Source: Verrucomicrobiota bacterium (GTDB taxonomy: Bacteria > Verrucomicrobiota > Kiritimatiellia > SS1-B-03-39 > UBA6053). Taken from it: 45,290 nt of DNA. Shown here piece after piece: positions 1 to 8,116 of this stretch. The stretch is taken from contig JAFIGD010000041.1 of the NCBI GenBank assembly GCA_020831625.1, positions 1 through 45,290 of the forward strand. Reading direction: 5' to 3'. How positions within the stretch are numbered: the first letter of the stretch is position 1; every line of letters starts with the position of its first letter. Made by a program: the position numbers and the translations under genes. The notes under the pieces are model-generated. The model did not search any database. It saw only the letters and a list, made by a program, of their open reading frames with translations, and was not told where the DNA came from.

Positions 1-16
1 CTGAAATAGGTTGCCG

Positions 17-249
17 CCGGGCTTGTCCCGGTGGTGCCACAACTTTGCGTCCGATCAGCTCCATTTCTGATTGAGGCCGCCCCTTCGCTTGTCGGAGGGG
101 TGTCGCCACGACTTTCCACGGGGGGCTTGAGGATACAGGTGGTTTCTCAGTCGTCGCGACACCCCCGTGGCAAGCATAGGGGCGGCGATTCGGGCTTATG
201 GTGACGCTTCGTGCACAAAGTCATTGCTTCCCTCCGACAAGCGGAGGGG
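17..249. repeat. Four copies of a CTTGT-loop hairpin repeat
   Basis: This noncoding stretch holds four related copies of a roughly 35-40 base element. Each is a GC-rich stem around a CTTGT-type loop, followed by a tail resembling GCCACGACTTT. Plus-strand copies lie at 17-52 (CCGGG-CTTGT-CCCGG) and 80-121 (CCCCTTCG-CTTGT-CGGAGGGG). Minus-strand copies lie at about 149-182 (most degenerate) and 210-249 (CCCTCCG-ACAAG-CGGAGGG read on plus). Two direct copies therefore face two inverted copies, making a composite palindrome downstream of the ABC exporter stop. I see no convincing gene in 1-354. The copies differ too much in sequence to be recent duplications. Confidence 0.6.
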
Positions 250-354
250 TGGCAAACACCTCGGAAAACTCGATTTCACGTCTGCGGATATCCTTAGCTT
301 GACGCATATGCCCTCCGGGGTTACAAATGCCTTTGGGGGAACCACTCCGTCCAA

Positions 355-2271
355 TTACTTCTGTGAGTTCAGCACATGGTGGAACTGCTGTTCGAACAGC
401 GTGCTGTACAGTCCTTCGCGGGCGATGAGTTCCTCATGGCGGCCGCGGTCGACGATGCGTCCGGAATCCATGACGAGAATTTGATCGGCGCTGAGAATTG
501 TGGACAGTCGGTGGGCGATGACCAGGGACGTGCGTCCCCGCAGCAGGGTCTCTAATGCGCCCTGAATGAGGTATTCACTGGTGGCGTCCAGATTGCTGGT
601 GGCTTCGTCGAGAATCAGGATCGCCGGATCTTTCAGCAAAGCCCGGGCGATGGACACCCGCTGTTTTTCGCCGCCGGAGAGGCGGAAGCCGCGTTCGCCC
701 ACCAGGGTGTCGTATCCGTCCGGAAGCCCGGCGATGAAGTCGTGAATGTTCGCGGCCCGGCAGGCCTCGATCATTTTCGCCTCGTCCGCGTCCGGCCTCG
801 CGTACAGCAGATTGGTGCGCAGGGTGTCATGAAACAGAAACGTTTCCTGGGTGACCATGCCGATATGCTGCCGGAGTTCCGCCTGGTCCAGCTCCCGCAG
901 ATCGATGCCGTCCAGCGTGATCCGGCCCTCGTTTGGATCGTAAAAGCGGGGCAGCATGTAGGTGATGGTGCTTTTGCCCGCGCCGCTGAGTCCGACCAGG
1001 GCGACCCGCTGTCCGGGGGCGATTTCGAAGCTGACATCGACCAGTGCCGGGCGGGGTGCCGGAGTCTCCGCGGCATCCGCCTCCGGGAGTTCGCGGCCCG
1101 CCGGCGCGGCGGCGGGGTATTCAAAACCGACCTTCTCGAACACCACATGCCCCCGGGTGGAGGGAAGCGGTTGGGTCTCCGGAGCGTTCCGCACATCCGG
1201 CACCATGTCCAGATATTCAAAAATCCGGTCAAACACCGCGAACGATCCCTGAATATCCACGTACACGGTCGCCAGTTGCATGAGGGGACGGTACAGGAGC
1301 GTCAGCAGCGCCGCAAAGGCGATGAGTTGTCCCACTGACAAGGAACCCTCCATCACCTGCATGCCCCCGTACCAGAAAATCAGGGCCGGCCCCAGGGCGC
1401 TGAAGACACTGAGAATGACAAACAGCCAGCGGCCGACCACGGTTTGCCGCACGTGAAGATCCCGCACTTCGGAACTGTGCCGGGAGAAGATTTCCGCGTC
1501 GGCATCGCGCTGACCGAAAATATGCATCAACATCGCCCCGGCCATGTGCAGGCGTTCGCCCATGAAGCCCAGCAGCGCCGCGTGGCGGTCCTGGGTTTCC
1601 GCGGAGAGCCGTCTGCGGATTTTACCCACGACTTTGGAGGGAATATAGAACGCGGGCACCACCACCACCGCCAGGAGGGTCAGCCGCCAGTTCATGGACA
1701 AGAGGGCGGCGGAGGTGGCGATGAGGGTGGCGAGGTTGCTGAGGATGGAGACGAAGGTCCCTGTGGCCACGCCCTGCACGGCGCTGACATCATTGTTGAT
1801 CCGGGAGATAATTTCCCCGGACCGGTTGGTCATGAAAAAATTCAGCGACATGCTTTGCAGATGCCGGTACAACTGCTGCCGGATATCGTACATGATACCC
1901 TGCCCGACCCGCGCGGTCAGAGACTGCTGCAGCACGCCGATCAGGCCCGAAAGCACCGCCAGCCCCACCATGGCTCCGGCCAGTGCGATCAACAGTCCTT
2001 CGCGTTGTTCCGGAAGGGCCACATCCACAATCCCGGCCACACAAAACGGGGGCAGGACCGAAAGCCCGGACGAAAGCAGGATGCAAACCACCACCACCAG
2101 GCCTTTTCCCCAATACGGCTTGAAATAAGCGGCGATCCGCCGGAAAGAGGCCCGGTTGATGCGTTGGCCCGGTGTGGGCTCTTCTTTGCCAAAGGCACGT
2201 TGCAGACCGAAGGTGCGGGGGATTCCGCCCACCGTGCTCATCGGACCGCGCATGCCGCCCCCCGTTCTCAT
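355..2271 (-). CDS. ABC exporter, fused membrane and ATPase domains
   Basis: A 638-residue half-transporter of the MsbA/MDR-like exporter type, expected to dimerise in the inner membrane and use ATP to export a lipid, drug or peptide. The N-terminal half (about 45-330) is a six-helix membrane domain. The C-terminal half is the nucleotide-binding domain, with Walker A GLSGAGKST near residue 430, signature LSGGEKQR near 530, Walker B ILILDEAT near 552 and the switch His in IAHRLST. A Pro/Ala-rich insertion of about 15 residues sits between the start of the ATPase domain and Walker A. It follows the GH10 gene by 22 bases on the same strand, so it probably ends the rnk-GH10-exporter operon. The substrate cannot be told from sequence. 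Several in-frame ATGs near the N-terminus leave the exact start uncertain by up to 10 residues. Confidence 0.93.
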   Translation of the reverse strand: MRTGGGMRGPMSTVGGIPRTFGLQRAFGKEEPTPGQRINRASFRRIAAYFKPYWGKGLVVVVCILLSSGLSVLPPFCVAGIVDVALPEQREGLLIALAGAMVGLAVLSGLIGVLQQSLTARVGQGIMYDIRQQLYRHLQSMSLNFFMTNRSGEIISRINNDVSAVQGVATGTFVSILSNLATLIATSAALLSMNWRLTLLAVVVVPAFYIPSKVVGKIRRRLSAETQDRHAALLGFMGERLHMAGAMLMHIFGQRDADAEIFSRHSSEVRDLHVRQTVVGRWLFVILSVFSALGPALIFWYGGMQVMEGSLSVGQLIAFAALLTLLYRPLMQLATVYVDIQGSFAVFDRIFEYLDMVPDVRNAPETQPLPSTRGHVVFEKVGFEYPAAAPAGRELPEADAAETPAPRPALVDVSFEIAPGQRVALVGLSGAGKSTITYMLPRFYDPNEGRITLDGIDLRELDQAELRQHIGMVTQETFLFHDTLRTNLLYARPDADEAKMIEACRAANIHDFIAGLPDGYDTLVGERGFRLSGGEKQRVSIARALLKDPAILILDEATSNLDATSEYLIQGALETLLRGRTSLVIAHRLSTILSADQILVMDSGRIVDRGRHEELIAREGLYSTLFEQQFHHVLNSQK

Positions 2272-2293
2272 TTTTCCAGCCCTTTGGAAAGCA

Positions 2294-3706
2294 TCACAGG
2301 GCGTTCAAGCGGATGGACAGGGGGCCGGACTGTTCCGGGAGCAGTTGGAAGGGAAGGCCGACGGATTGACCGGTCGGGGTTCGGGCGCGCAGGCTGTAGT
2401 CGCCGAAAAACCCGCGGAACCGCAGGATGCCGTCGGCATCTGTGCGCAGGGTTTCGCGGGTCATCCATTCCTCACGCAACAGTTTTTTCACCCGGTCATA
2501 CACGAGGGTGGGGTTATTGGAGGACGTGGGGATGCCGTGGCTGTTGTGATCGCTTTTGAAGCCGAAGCTTTCGTTGATGTCGCCCCAGAAATAAAACGCG
2601 TCCACCTTGGGATGGGCGTAGGCGAGGGTCATGACCTGGGCGATGTAGTCGGCTTTCTTTTCGTGGGCCTCGTCGGGATCCATGCCCGCGCCGATGAGGT
2701 GATGGGTGTGGGCCCAGAATTCGGTAATGTGCAGGGGCACGCCGCCGGTGGCGAGGTCGTCGAGAATGCCGTTCTGTTCCGCCGGGGTCATCCACGCGCC
2801 GGTGTGGGCCTGGATTCCGAGTCCGTCGGGGCAGGCGCCCTCTTCGCGCAGTCGGCGGAACAGCGCCGTGTAGCGGTCGCGCTGACTTTTGGCGGTCACC
2901 GCATGACCGTCTTTATCCTGCAGATGTTTTCCGGGACTGTCGACCTCCATGCCGTAATCGTTGACGATGAATTTCGCATCCGGATCCTCCTCGCGGGCCC
3001 ACTGCATGACCGGAATGATGTATTCGCAGATGTTGTCGAGCGACTCCAGATGCGGCCAGAAGCGGTGGGGAAGGTTTTTGGGGGCCGCCTCCCACATGGC
3101 TTCATTGATGACATCCCACAGTTTCACTTTGCCTTTGAAGCGGGCGACAAGATTGCGGACCCTCACTTCGATGAATTTCCACTGGGTGTCCATCGGGTAG
3201 CGGCTCAGCCATTCGGGATAGGCTTTGGGCAGAGACCAGAAAATCGGATGGCCTTTGGGGGTCAGTCCGTTCTGCAGGGCCCAGTTGACCTGGGCCTCGA
3301 AGTTGTCGAGTTTGTCCTCGCCCTGAAACTCCATGTGTTTCGGACCGTCGTTCCGGGGGGCTTCGGTCCAGTAGCTCAGGCAGTTGGCGCTGTTCAAACA
3401 GTCAGTGAAAAGCCGGGTGTAATGACGGACCCGGTCGCTGTCGGCGAATCCGTGCCGCAGCAGGGTGTCCAGGCCCCAGAGGTTTTCCCCCCAGTTGAAG
3501 TGACTGCGGGTCTGGACCACTGAAAATTCGCGGTTCTTCAGCGGGCGGCCCTGATGATCGGTCAACCGGATTTCGGCATCGCCGCAGCGGATGTCGCGGA
3601 TCCGTTTCCGCGCCGCGCTCACGTCATCGGCGTACTGACTGAAATCCACCGAGCGGTGGACGGATTCCATGTCTTTCCATTCTTCCCCGGTGGGTGCGGT
3701 GGCCAT
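2294..3706 (-). CDS. Glycoside hydrolase family 10 (xylanase-like), no signal peptide
   Basis: A 470-residue GH10 enzyme, a family that hydrolyses beta-1,4-xylan or xylo-oligosaccharides by a retaining mechanism. The acid/base Glu202 lies in WDVINEAMWE and the nucleophile Glu329 in HITEFWAH. Other GH10 marks are KGHPIFW (substrate-binding His) and FIVNDYG. Residues 1-45 and a short C-terminal beta-rich tail (about 430-470) flank the barrel. The start is well placed: AGGAGA lies six bases before the ATG, just after the rnk stop. No signal peptide is visible, so the enzyme may be cytoplasmic and act on imported short oligosaccharides. That is inference, since secreted forms are common in the family. 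The 11-base gap to rnk and 22-base gap to the ABC exporter indicate one operon. Exact substrate unknown. Confidence 0.92.
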   Translation of the reverse strand: MATAPTGEEWKDMESVHRSVDFSQYADDVSAARKRIRDIRCGDAEIRLTDHQGRPLKNREFSVVQTRSHFNWGENLWGLDTLLRHGFADSDRVRHYTRLFTDCLNSANCLSYWTEAPRNDGPKHMEFQGEDKLDNFEAQVNWALQNGLTPKGHPIFWSLPKAYPEWLSRYPMDTQWKFIEVRVRNLVARFKGKVKLWDVINEAMWEAAPKNLPHRFWPHLESLDNICEYIIPVMQWAREEDPDAKFIVNDYGMEVDSPGKHLQDKDGHAVTAKSQRDRYTALFRRLREEGACPDGLGIQAHTGAWMTPAEQNGILDDLATGGVPLHITEFWAHTHHLIGAGMDPDEAHEKKADYIAQVMTLAYAHPKVDAFYFWGDINESFGFKSDHNSHGIPTSSNNPTLVYDRVKKLLREEWMTRETLRTDADGILRFRGFFGDYSLRARTPTGQSVGLPFQLLPEQSGPLSIRLNAL

Positions 3707-3717
3707 AATTCTTCTCC

Positions 3718-4128
3718 TTACAGGTTCAAATCACCGGCCGCCTCGGGCTGGTAGAGCAGGTCTTCAATTTTCAGCTTCCGGGTGCCGGCGGGGACGGTCC
3801 ATTCGATCACGTCGCCGACCGCATAGCCCAGCAGCGCGGTGCCGATGGGGGAGAAGACGGACATTTTGCCCTGATCCAAATCCGCCTGGTCCGGAAACAC
3901 GAGGGTGATCTCGGAAACCGTGTCCTCCTCGAGGTCCCGATAGGCCAGCCGTGAATTCATGGTCACCACGCTGGCGGGAACCTTGGCGGAGTCCACCACC
4001 TTGGCCCGGCTCAGCTCGTGATCCAGCGACTGGAACTGTTTGCGGGTTTTCACATCCAGATTGTCCAGGTGATCCTGTAAGCGCTGCAAGTCGAATTCGG
4101 TAACATAAATTTGTCGTTTTTGTGCCAT
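3718..4128 (-). CDS. rnk: Rnk/GreA-family RNA polymerase-binding regulator
   Basis: A 136-residue protein of the Rnk branch of the GreA/GreB superfamily. Rnk proteins bind RNA polymerase near the secondary channel and were named for effects on nucleoside diphosphate kinase levels. The C-terminal FKBP-like domain carries the family marks VVTMNSRLAYRDL, SPIGTALLGYAVGD and LLYQPEAAGDL. The N-terminal helical part is short, as in Rnk, and lacks the long coiled coil with acidic tip used by GreA for transcript cleavage. I chose the ATG at 4126-4128 because GGAG precedes it at a normal distance and the length then matches Rnk (about 136 residues). An upstream in-frame ATG at 4182 would add 18 residues unlike the family. 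It is the first gene of the operon with GH10 and the exporter. Confidence 0.93.
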   Translation of the reverse strand: MAQKRQIYVTEFDLQRLQDHLDNLDVKTRKQFQSLDHELSRAKVVDSAKVPASVVTMNSRLAYRDLEEDTVSEITLVFPDQADLDQGKMSVFSPIGTALLGYAVGDVIEWTVPAGTRKLKIEDLLYQPEAAGDLNL

Positions 4129-4212
4129 AATGCGTGTCTCCGGGGAAAAGAACAAATGTGCCAGAGCCCCGCCGAAATGCAAGCCAAAGAGGGTTTCATT
4201 TCTCTTTTCCGG

Positions 4213-4262
4213 CTTTCCGGCGTTCGGAAAACCGCGCGCTTTGTTTTCCGAAGCTCGGAAAA
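4213..4262. repeat. Two TTTTCCG-N5-CGGAAAA palindromes, 31 bp apart
   Basis: Two palindromes lie in the divergent intergenic region between rnk and the LemA-fusion gene. Copy A, at 4213-4231, has half-sites TTTCCG and CGGAAAA around GCGTT. Copy B, at 4244-4262, has TTTTCCG and CGGAAAA around AAGCT. Their centres (4222 and 4253) are 31 bp apart with a 12-bp spacer. The same motif with the same period occurs at 44632-44712. They could be operators, nucleoid-protein sites or REP-like elements. Confidence 0.75.
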
Positions 4263-4320
4263 TCTAAAAGGGCGGCATTCGGGATTTGCATTGCGCGCCG
4301 GGCCTTTCTAGGCTGGGGAC

Positions 4321-7300
4321 ATGCAAACCTATCAATGTTCACGTTGTAAGCAGAAAGTGTCCCGTTCGGATTTGCTGGAGCACCGCAAAGCCTGCGGCCC
4401 GGCGGAGATGGAGCTGCGCCGCGGGGTGGGCGGGAGGCTTGCGGGGGCGCTGAAGGCCTGTTTGCTGTTGTTTGTGGCATTGATGATGGCGGGGGCGTCG
4501 ATTTTGCTGGGCATGTGGAGTTTTGAGTCGCTGGCGGAAATGCGGCAGTTGGAGCGGATTCCGGCGGTGTCGGTGCGGGGCGTGCTGGAAGGGGAGGTGA
4601 ATCTGAACGGGCGGGGGCGTCGGCTGGACGCCGCGCTGAGCGCTCCGAGCACGGGGACGGCGTGTTTGATCTATCGCTACGTGGTGGAGCGGCAGGAGCG
4701 GGATTCGGACGGGGATACGCGGTGGCGCACCATCCGGGACGAAACCCGGTTTGTGCCGTTTTTGCTGGAGGATGACACGGGTTCGGTTCGGGTGGAGCCG
4801 GCGGGCCGGGCGCGGATCGCTTTGCGCCAGTCGTGGAGTCAGACCCGGGGCGACATGCGGTACACGGAGTATCGGCTGGAGCCGGGAGATTCGCTGTTTC
4901 TGTTCGGATTTGCGGAGCGGGACGCGCGCGGGGCGTTTACGGTGGGATTTGAGCGGGACGGGTATTATTCGCCGATTCTCTCGGTGTTCGGCGAGACGAG
5001 TGAGCGGGCGACGATGGCGGGCGGGTCGATCGCCAAAGTCTGGTTCGGGGTGGTGGTGTTGGCGATCGGTCTGTCCTTGGTGATCTCGGTGCTGCGGATT
5101 CACCGGCTGCTGGTGTATTTCAGCATCCTGAATGTGCTGGTCGCCATCTATATGGTGGTTTTGGGGCTGAACATGATGAAGCTGGATCTGGAATCCGCGA
5201 TGGAGCGTCTGGCGCAGCATGAGCGGCGGACCGGTGCGGAAATCGCGCGGATGTTCGGTGCCCGGAATATTGCGTGGGACGGCGGACGGGACTCGCTGGC
5301 GGCGATGGACGCGCGGGCGCTCCGGGGCCTGACGGAGGAGGAGGCGGCGCGGGTGCGTGAGATCCGGGTGAATCTCGCGGTGGCGATCGAGCGGGTGCGG
5401 CATCAGCGGTCGGCCTTTCCTGAATTTTTGTTGGCACCGCTGTGGGGCATTGCGGAACCGGAGGCGCTGCCGCTCTCGGCGGCGGAGTCCGAGGAATTTG
5501 AGAGCCGGGAGGTGATCCCGGAGACGGCGAAAGTGCCGCCGCTGGTGGGGCTGATTTTGATCGGGATCAGTCTGGTGGTGGGATTCGCCACGTTTTTCAC
5601 CGGATTCCGGAGGGTTCGGTTCAAGCGCTGTATGGAAAATCTGCCGACCTCGCCCACGACCGGAGCGGTGTGGGGGCTGGCGGAATTCAAGGGGGTGGTG
5701 GACGTGGCCGCCGGGGCGGATCTGCTGAAAGGTCCGCTGAGCGCGCAGCCCTGCATTCAGTATCACTATAAGATTGAGGAGCGGAGGGGTTCAGGCAAAA
5801 AAGCGCGCTGGGTCACGGTGCTGGATCAGCATCGGCGGATTCCGTTTCTGGTGCGGGACGAGGAGGGCAGCCTGCTGGTCGACCCGGCCGGAGCCAAGGT
5901 GTACACATCGCACAGTTCCCGCCGGTCCCGGCTGGGCCGCCGCTATTCCGAGACCCGCCTGGAATACGGCGACCCGCTTTACGCGATCGGCGAATGCCGG
6001 GTGGAGCCGGTGAGCGGCGAAAAGCTGTATCTCAGCAAGCCGCGGGATGACTATCCGTTTATTCTCAGCAATTTCACCGAGCAGCAGGTGATGCTGAAGG
6101 TGGCCCGGAGCGGAATCGCGCTGCTGAATGTGTCGTTCGCGGCGATTCTGCTGACGGCCCTGCTGCTGTTCGGTCTGTCGGGTTCGTTTGCGGCCACGGA
6201 TTATCTGGCAGCGGCGTTGACGGCTCCGTTTTTCATGACCGCGGTGACGCTGATGCTGCATTACAACGACCTGGTGTTTCTGCGGGAGCGGGTGCGGCGG
6301 AATCAGTCGAACATCGATGTTTCGCTTAAGAAACGCCACGATCTGGTGCCGCAGTTGGAGAACATCACCCGGGCCCTGACCGAGCATGAGCGGCAGATTC
6401 AGGAGGGTCTGACGGAAATGCGGAGTCTGTACACGCAGAAGGTCGACCGGACGCCGGAGGGGCTGCAAAAGCATCTTCAGGCGGAGCACGGGCTGTTGCA
6501 GCAGATGCTTATGCGGGTGGAGGCCAATCCGTCGCTGGTGGCGGACAAACAGACCGCGCTGATGATGCGGACGCTGATTCTGCTGGAGAACGAGGCGGCG
6601 CTGATGCGGAAGGGATACAACGACGCCGTGGAGACCTACAACACCCGGATCGCGGTGTTCCCCGATGTGCTGTTCGCGCGGATGTTCGGCTTCAAAGAGG
6701 CGGTGTTTCACATGGACGGCGGGGCGGTGCTGCATGTGCCGCCGTCGGTTCAGGCGGTCTGGGAACGGGCGCAAACGCCTCCGCCCCCGCCGATTCCGAC
6801 CGCCCACAGTCCGGCGGCCGAAGGCGCGGAACCGGATGTGCCCGCAGATACGGGGGACACGCCCGCCAGTGCGGCGGCCCTGGCGGCGGCGGCAGGATAT
6901 GAGGCCGAAGGCGAAGAGCGGGCCGTTGAAGAGGCTCTTTGCGACCGGCTGCTGGCTCTGTTTGAGCACGAACCGGCGGAGCCACTGGCGGCACTTGACC
7001 GGATCGAGGCGCTTTATCCCGAAATGAGGGAACTGACCCCGGCCGCGTACCGCACGCTGCGGCGGCGGGTGGTGGAGGCGGTCGAGGCGGACGACCGGCT
7101 GACCTTTTTTGAATGGGCGCTGCTGCAGTCCATGACCCGTCAGGTGGATGCCGGATTCGGATTGAAACCGGAGCATCCGCTGCGGTACCGGAACTTCGAC
7201 GCGATTACCGGGCCGGTGTCAAAACTCCTCTCGCTCATCGCCCGCACGGAGGCGACCCCCGACACCGCCCGGGCCGCGTATGATGAAGGGGTGGCGAATT

Positions 7301-7530
7301 TGAATCATCCGAAAAAACAGGACTTTACCCTCATGGAGGTCGATCCCCAAAACCTTCAGGCCTTCGAAGAGGTGGTCGAGGAACTCGCCCACGCCGCCCC
7401 GATGATCCGCGCCAATGTCTATTACGCCTGTGACGCCGCCGTGCGCCGCGGCAACACCTTCACCGTGGAGCAACAACTGCTGCTCATCGCCCTGGCGGAC
7501 GCGTTTGAACGGCCCAGACCCTCGTTTTAG
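4321..7530 (+). CDS. Zinc finger, GIDE x2, LemA and M48-type tail fusion protein
   Basis: A 1069-residue inner-membrane protein that joins parts usually found in separate genes. Residues 6-25 are a C-x2-C-x11-H-x3-C zinc finger, followed by a membrane segment near 44-66. Two GIDE-like beta domains follow (about 82-225 and 440-595), each with an aromatic-rich YRY/YHY-x-EER strand and a PFL-D-E/D-G-V-x-P-G stretch, and each followed by membrane helices (236-282, 405-428, 596-645). Residues 648-797 are a LemA domain, with NIDVSLKKRHDLVPQLE, YNDAVETYNTRI and FP-x8-FGF. After a Pro/Ala linker (816-868), residues 870-1069 resemble the C-terminal extension of LemA-linked M48 proteases (LTPAAY, ADDRLTFFEWALL). 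The protein has no protease HExxH; an M48 lipoprotein lies 7 kb away. GGGGAC precedes the ATG. Function is unknown; membrane-protein quality control is a guess. Confidence 0.85.
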   Translation: MQTYQCSRCKQKVSRSDLLEHRKACGPAEMELRRGVGGRLAGALKACLLLFVALMMAGASILLGMWSFESLAEMRQLERIPAVSVRGVLEGEVNLNGRGRRLDAALSAPSTGTACLIYRYVVERQERDSDGDTRWRTIRDETRFVPFLLEDDTGSVRVEPAGRARIALRQSWSQTRGDMRYTEYRLEPGDSLFLFGFAERDARGAFTVGFERDGYYSPILSVFGETSERATMAGGSIAKVWFGVVVLAIGLSLVISVLRIHRLLVYFSILNVLVAIYMVVLGLNMMKLDLESAMERLAQHERRTGAEIARMFGARNIAWDGGRDSLAAMDARALRGLTEEEAARVREIRVNLAVAIERVRHQRSAFPEFLLAPLWGIAEPEALPLSAAESEEFESREVIPETAKVPPLVGLILIGISLVVGFATFFTGFRRVRFKRCMENLPTSPTTGAVWGLAEFKGVVDVAAGADLLKGPLSAQPCIQYHYKIEERRGSGKKARWVTVLDQHRRIPFLVRDEEGSLLVDPAGAKVYTSHSSRRSRLGRRYSETRLEYGDPLYAIGECRVEPVSGEKLYLSKPRDDYPFILSNFTEQQVMLKVARSGIALLNVSFAAILLTALLLFGLSGSFAATDYLAAALTAPFFMTAVTLMLHYNDLVFLRERVRRNQSNIDVSLKKRHDLVPQLENITRALTEHERQIQEGLTEMRSLYTQKVDRTPEGLQKHLQAEHGLLQQMLMRVEANPSLVADKQTALMMRTLILLENEAALMRKGYNDAVETYNTRIAVFPDVLFARMFGFKEAVFHMDGGAVLHVPPSVQAVWERAQTPPPPPIPTAHSPAAEGAEPDVPADTGDTPASAAALAAAAGYEAEGEERAVEEALCDRLLALFEHEPAEPLAALDRIEALYPEMRELTPAAYRTLRRRVVEAVEADDRLTFFEWALLQSMTRQVDAGFGLKPEHPLRYRNFDAITGPVSKLLSLIARTEATPDTARAAYDEGVANLNHPKKQDFTLMEVDPQNLQAFEEVVEELAHAAPMIRANVYYACDAAVRRGNTFTVEQQLLLIALADAFERPRPSF

Positions 7531-7598
7531 GAAAAAATGAAAACATCCACCAAAACATTCTTTCGCGTCATTGGTCAGCATCAAATGGGTTTCCATTC

Positions 7599-7730
7599 AT
7601 GGGGATATTGTACGTCATTTTGCCGATGGGCGTTGCATATTTTTTCTACAAAATTGCCGTGAAGATGTTCATTCAAACCCCGACCCCGGATGAAGAAAGT
7701 GAAGGACCACGGATAGAAGACCACGGATGA
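7599..7730 (+). CDS. Possible 43-residue membrane microprotein ending in a repeat
   Basis: A short frame beginning MGILYVILPMGVAYFF would encode one hydrophobic helix followed by a charged tail. The last ten or so residues and the stop codon come from the CCACGGATG repeat block that starts near 7683. This suggests either that a repeat replaced the original 3' end or that the frame is chance. No clear ribosome-binding site precedes the ATG. I would not treat it as a gene without conservation or expression data. Confidence 0.28.
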   Translation: MGILYVILPMGVAYFFYKIAVKMFIQTPTPDEESEGPRIEDHG

Positions 7731-8036
7731 AGAAGAGGGGGGAAGAACCACGGATAGCTTTGCCGTCCCGCGAATGAAAATGGAGGAGTCCAAAACGGAC
7801 GTGTGCGCCGAAGCCGGAGGCGAAGGAGCATGGCTTGCGCCGGACAACGGATAGGGCCACGGATAGAAGACCACGGATGAAGACGGAGGGCGGGATTCAC
7901 CCAACGGATGGCTTGCGCCGGACAACGGATGAAAAAAAGGAAAGACCTCGGATAGCTTTGCCGCACCACGGATGCAGAAGAGGGGGAACGAACCACGAAT
8001 AGCCTTGCCGGACCACGGATGAGGAAGGGGGGGCGG
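7683..8036. repeat. Interspersed CCACGGATG/CCACGGATAG repeat block
   Basis: This 350-base noncoding block between the LemA fusion and the photolyase 3' end contains about ten degenerate copies of CCACGGATGAAG, CCACGGATAGAAG or ACAACGGATG. They alternate with recurring words such as GATAGCTTTGCCG and GGCTTGCGCCGGACAACGG (7830-7848 and again from about 7908). Unit spacing is irregular, so it is not a simple tandem repeat. Related words recur at 10946-11133 and 25402-25450. All predicted frames across it are translations of the repeat. Confidence 0.75.
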
Positions 8037-8116
8037 GGTTGAAACCCACTTCTATGCGTCGGAGGGCGCTACGCGACGAAGACGGACGACAGCCTCTACA
8101 ACGATTTCTGTTCGTG

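Noticed and set aside
167-484. 105-residue plus frame in the first repeat region
   Set aside because: It runs through the hairpin repeats and then opposite the ABC exporter end; no motif or ribosome-binding site.
1444-3523. Long plus-strand frames opposite the ABC exporter and GH10 genes
   Set aside because: They are antisense shadows caused by GC-rich codon use. Both minus-strand genes have full family motifs and the plus frames have none.
5791-7176. 461-residue minus-strand frame opposite the LemA-fusion gene
   Set aside because: Arg/His/Gln-rich shadow with no domain; the plus-strand protein has LemA motifs throughout.
7581-7996. Several short minus frames in the CCACGGATG block
   Set aside because: Repeat translations with recurring HPWSSIRG-like words, not proteins.
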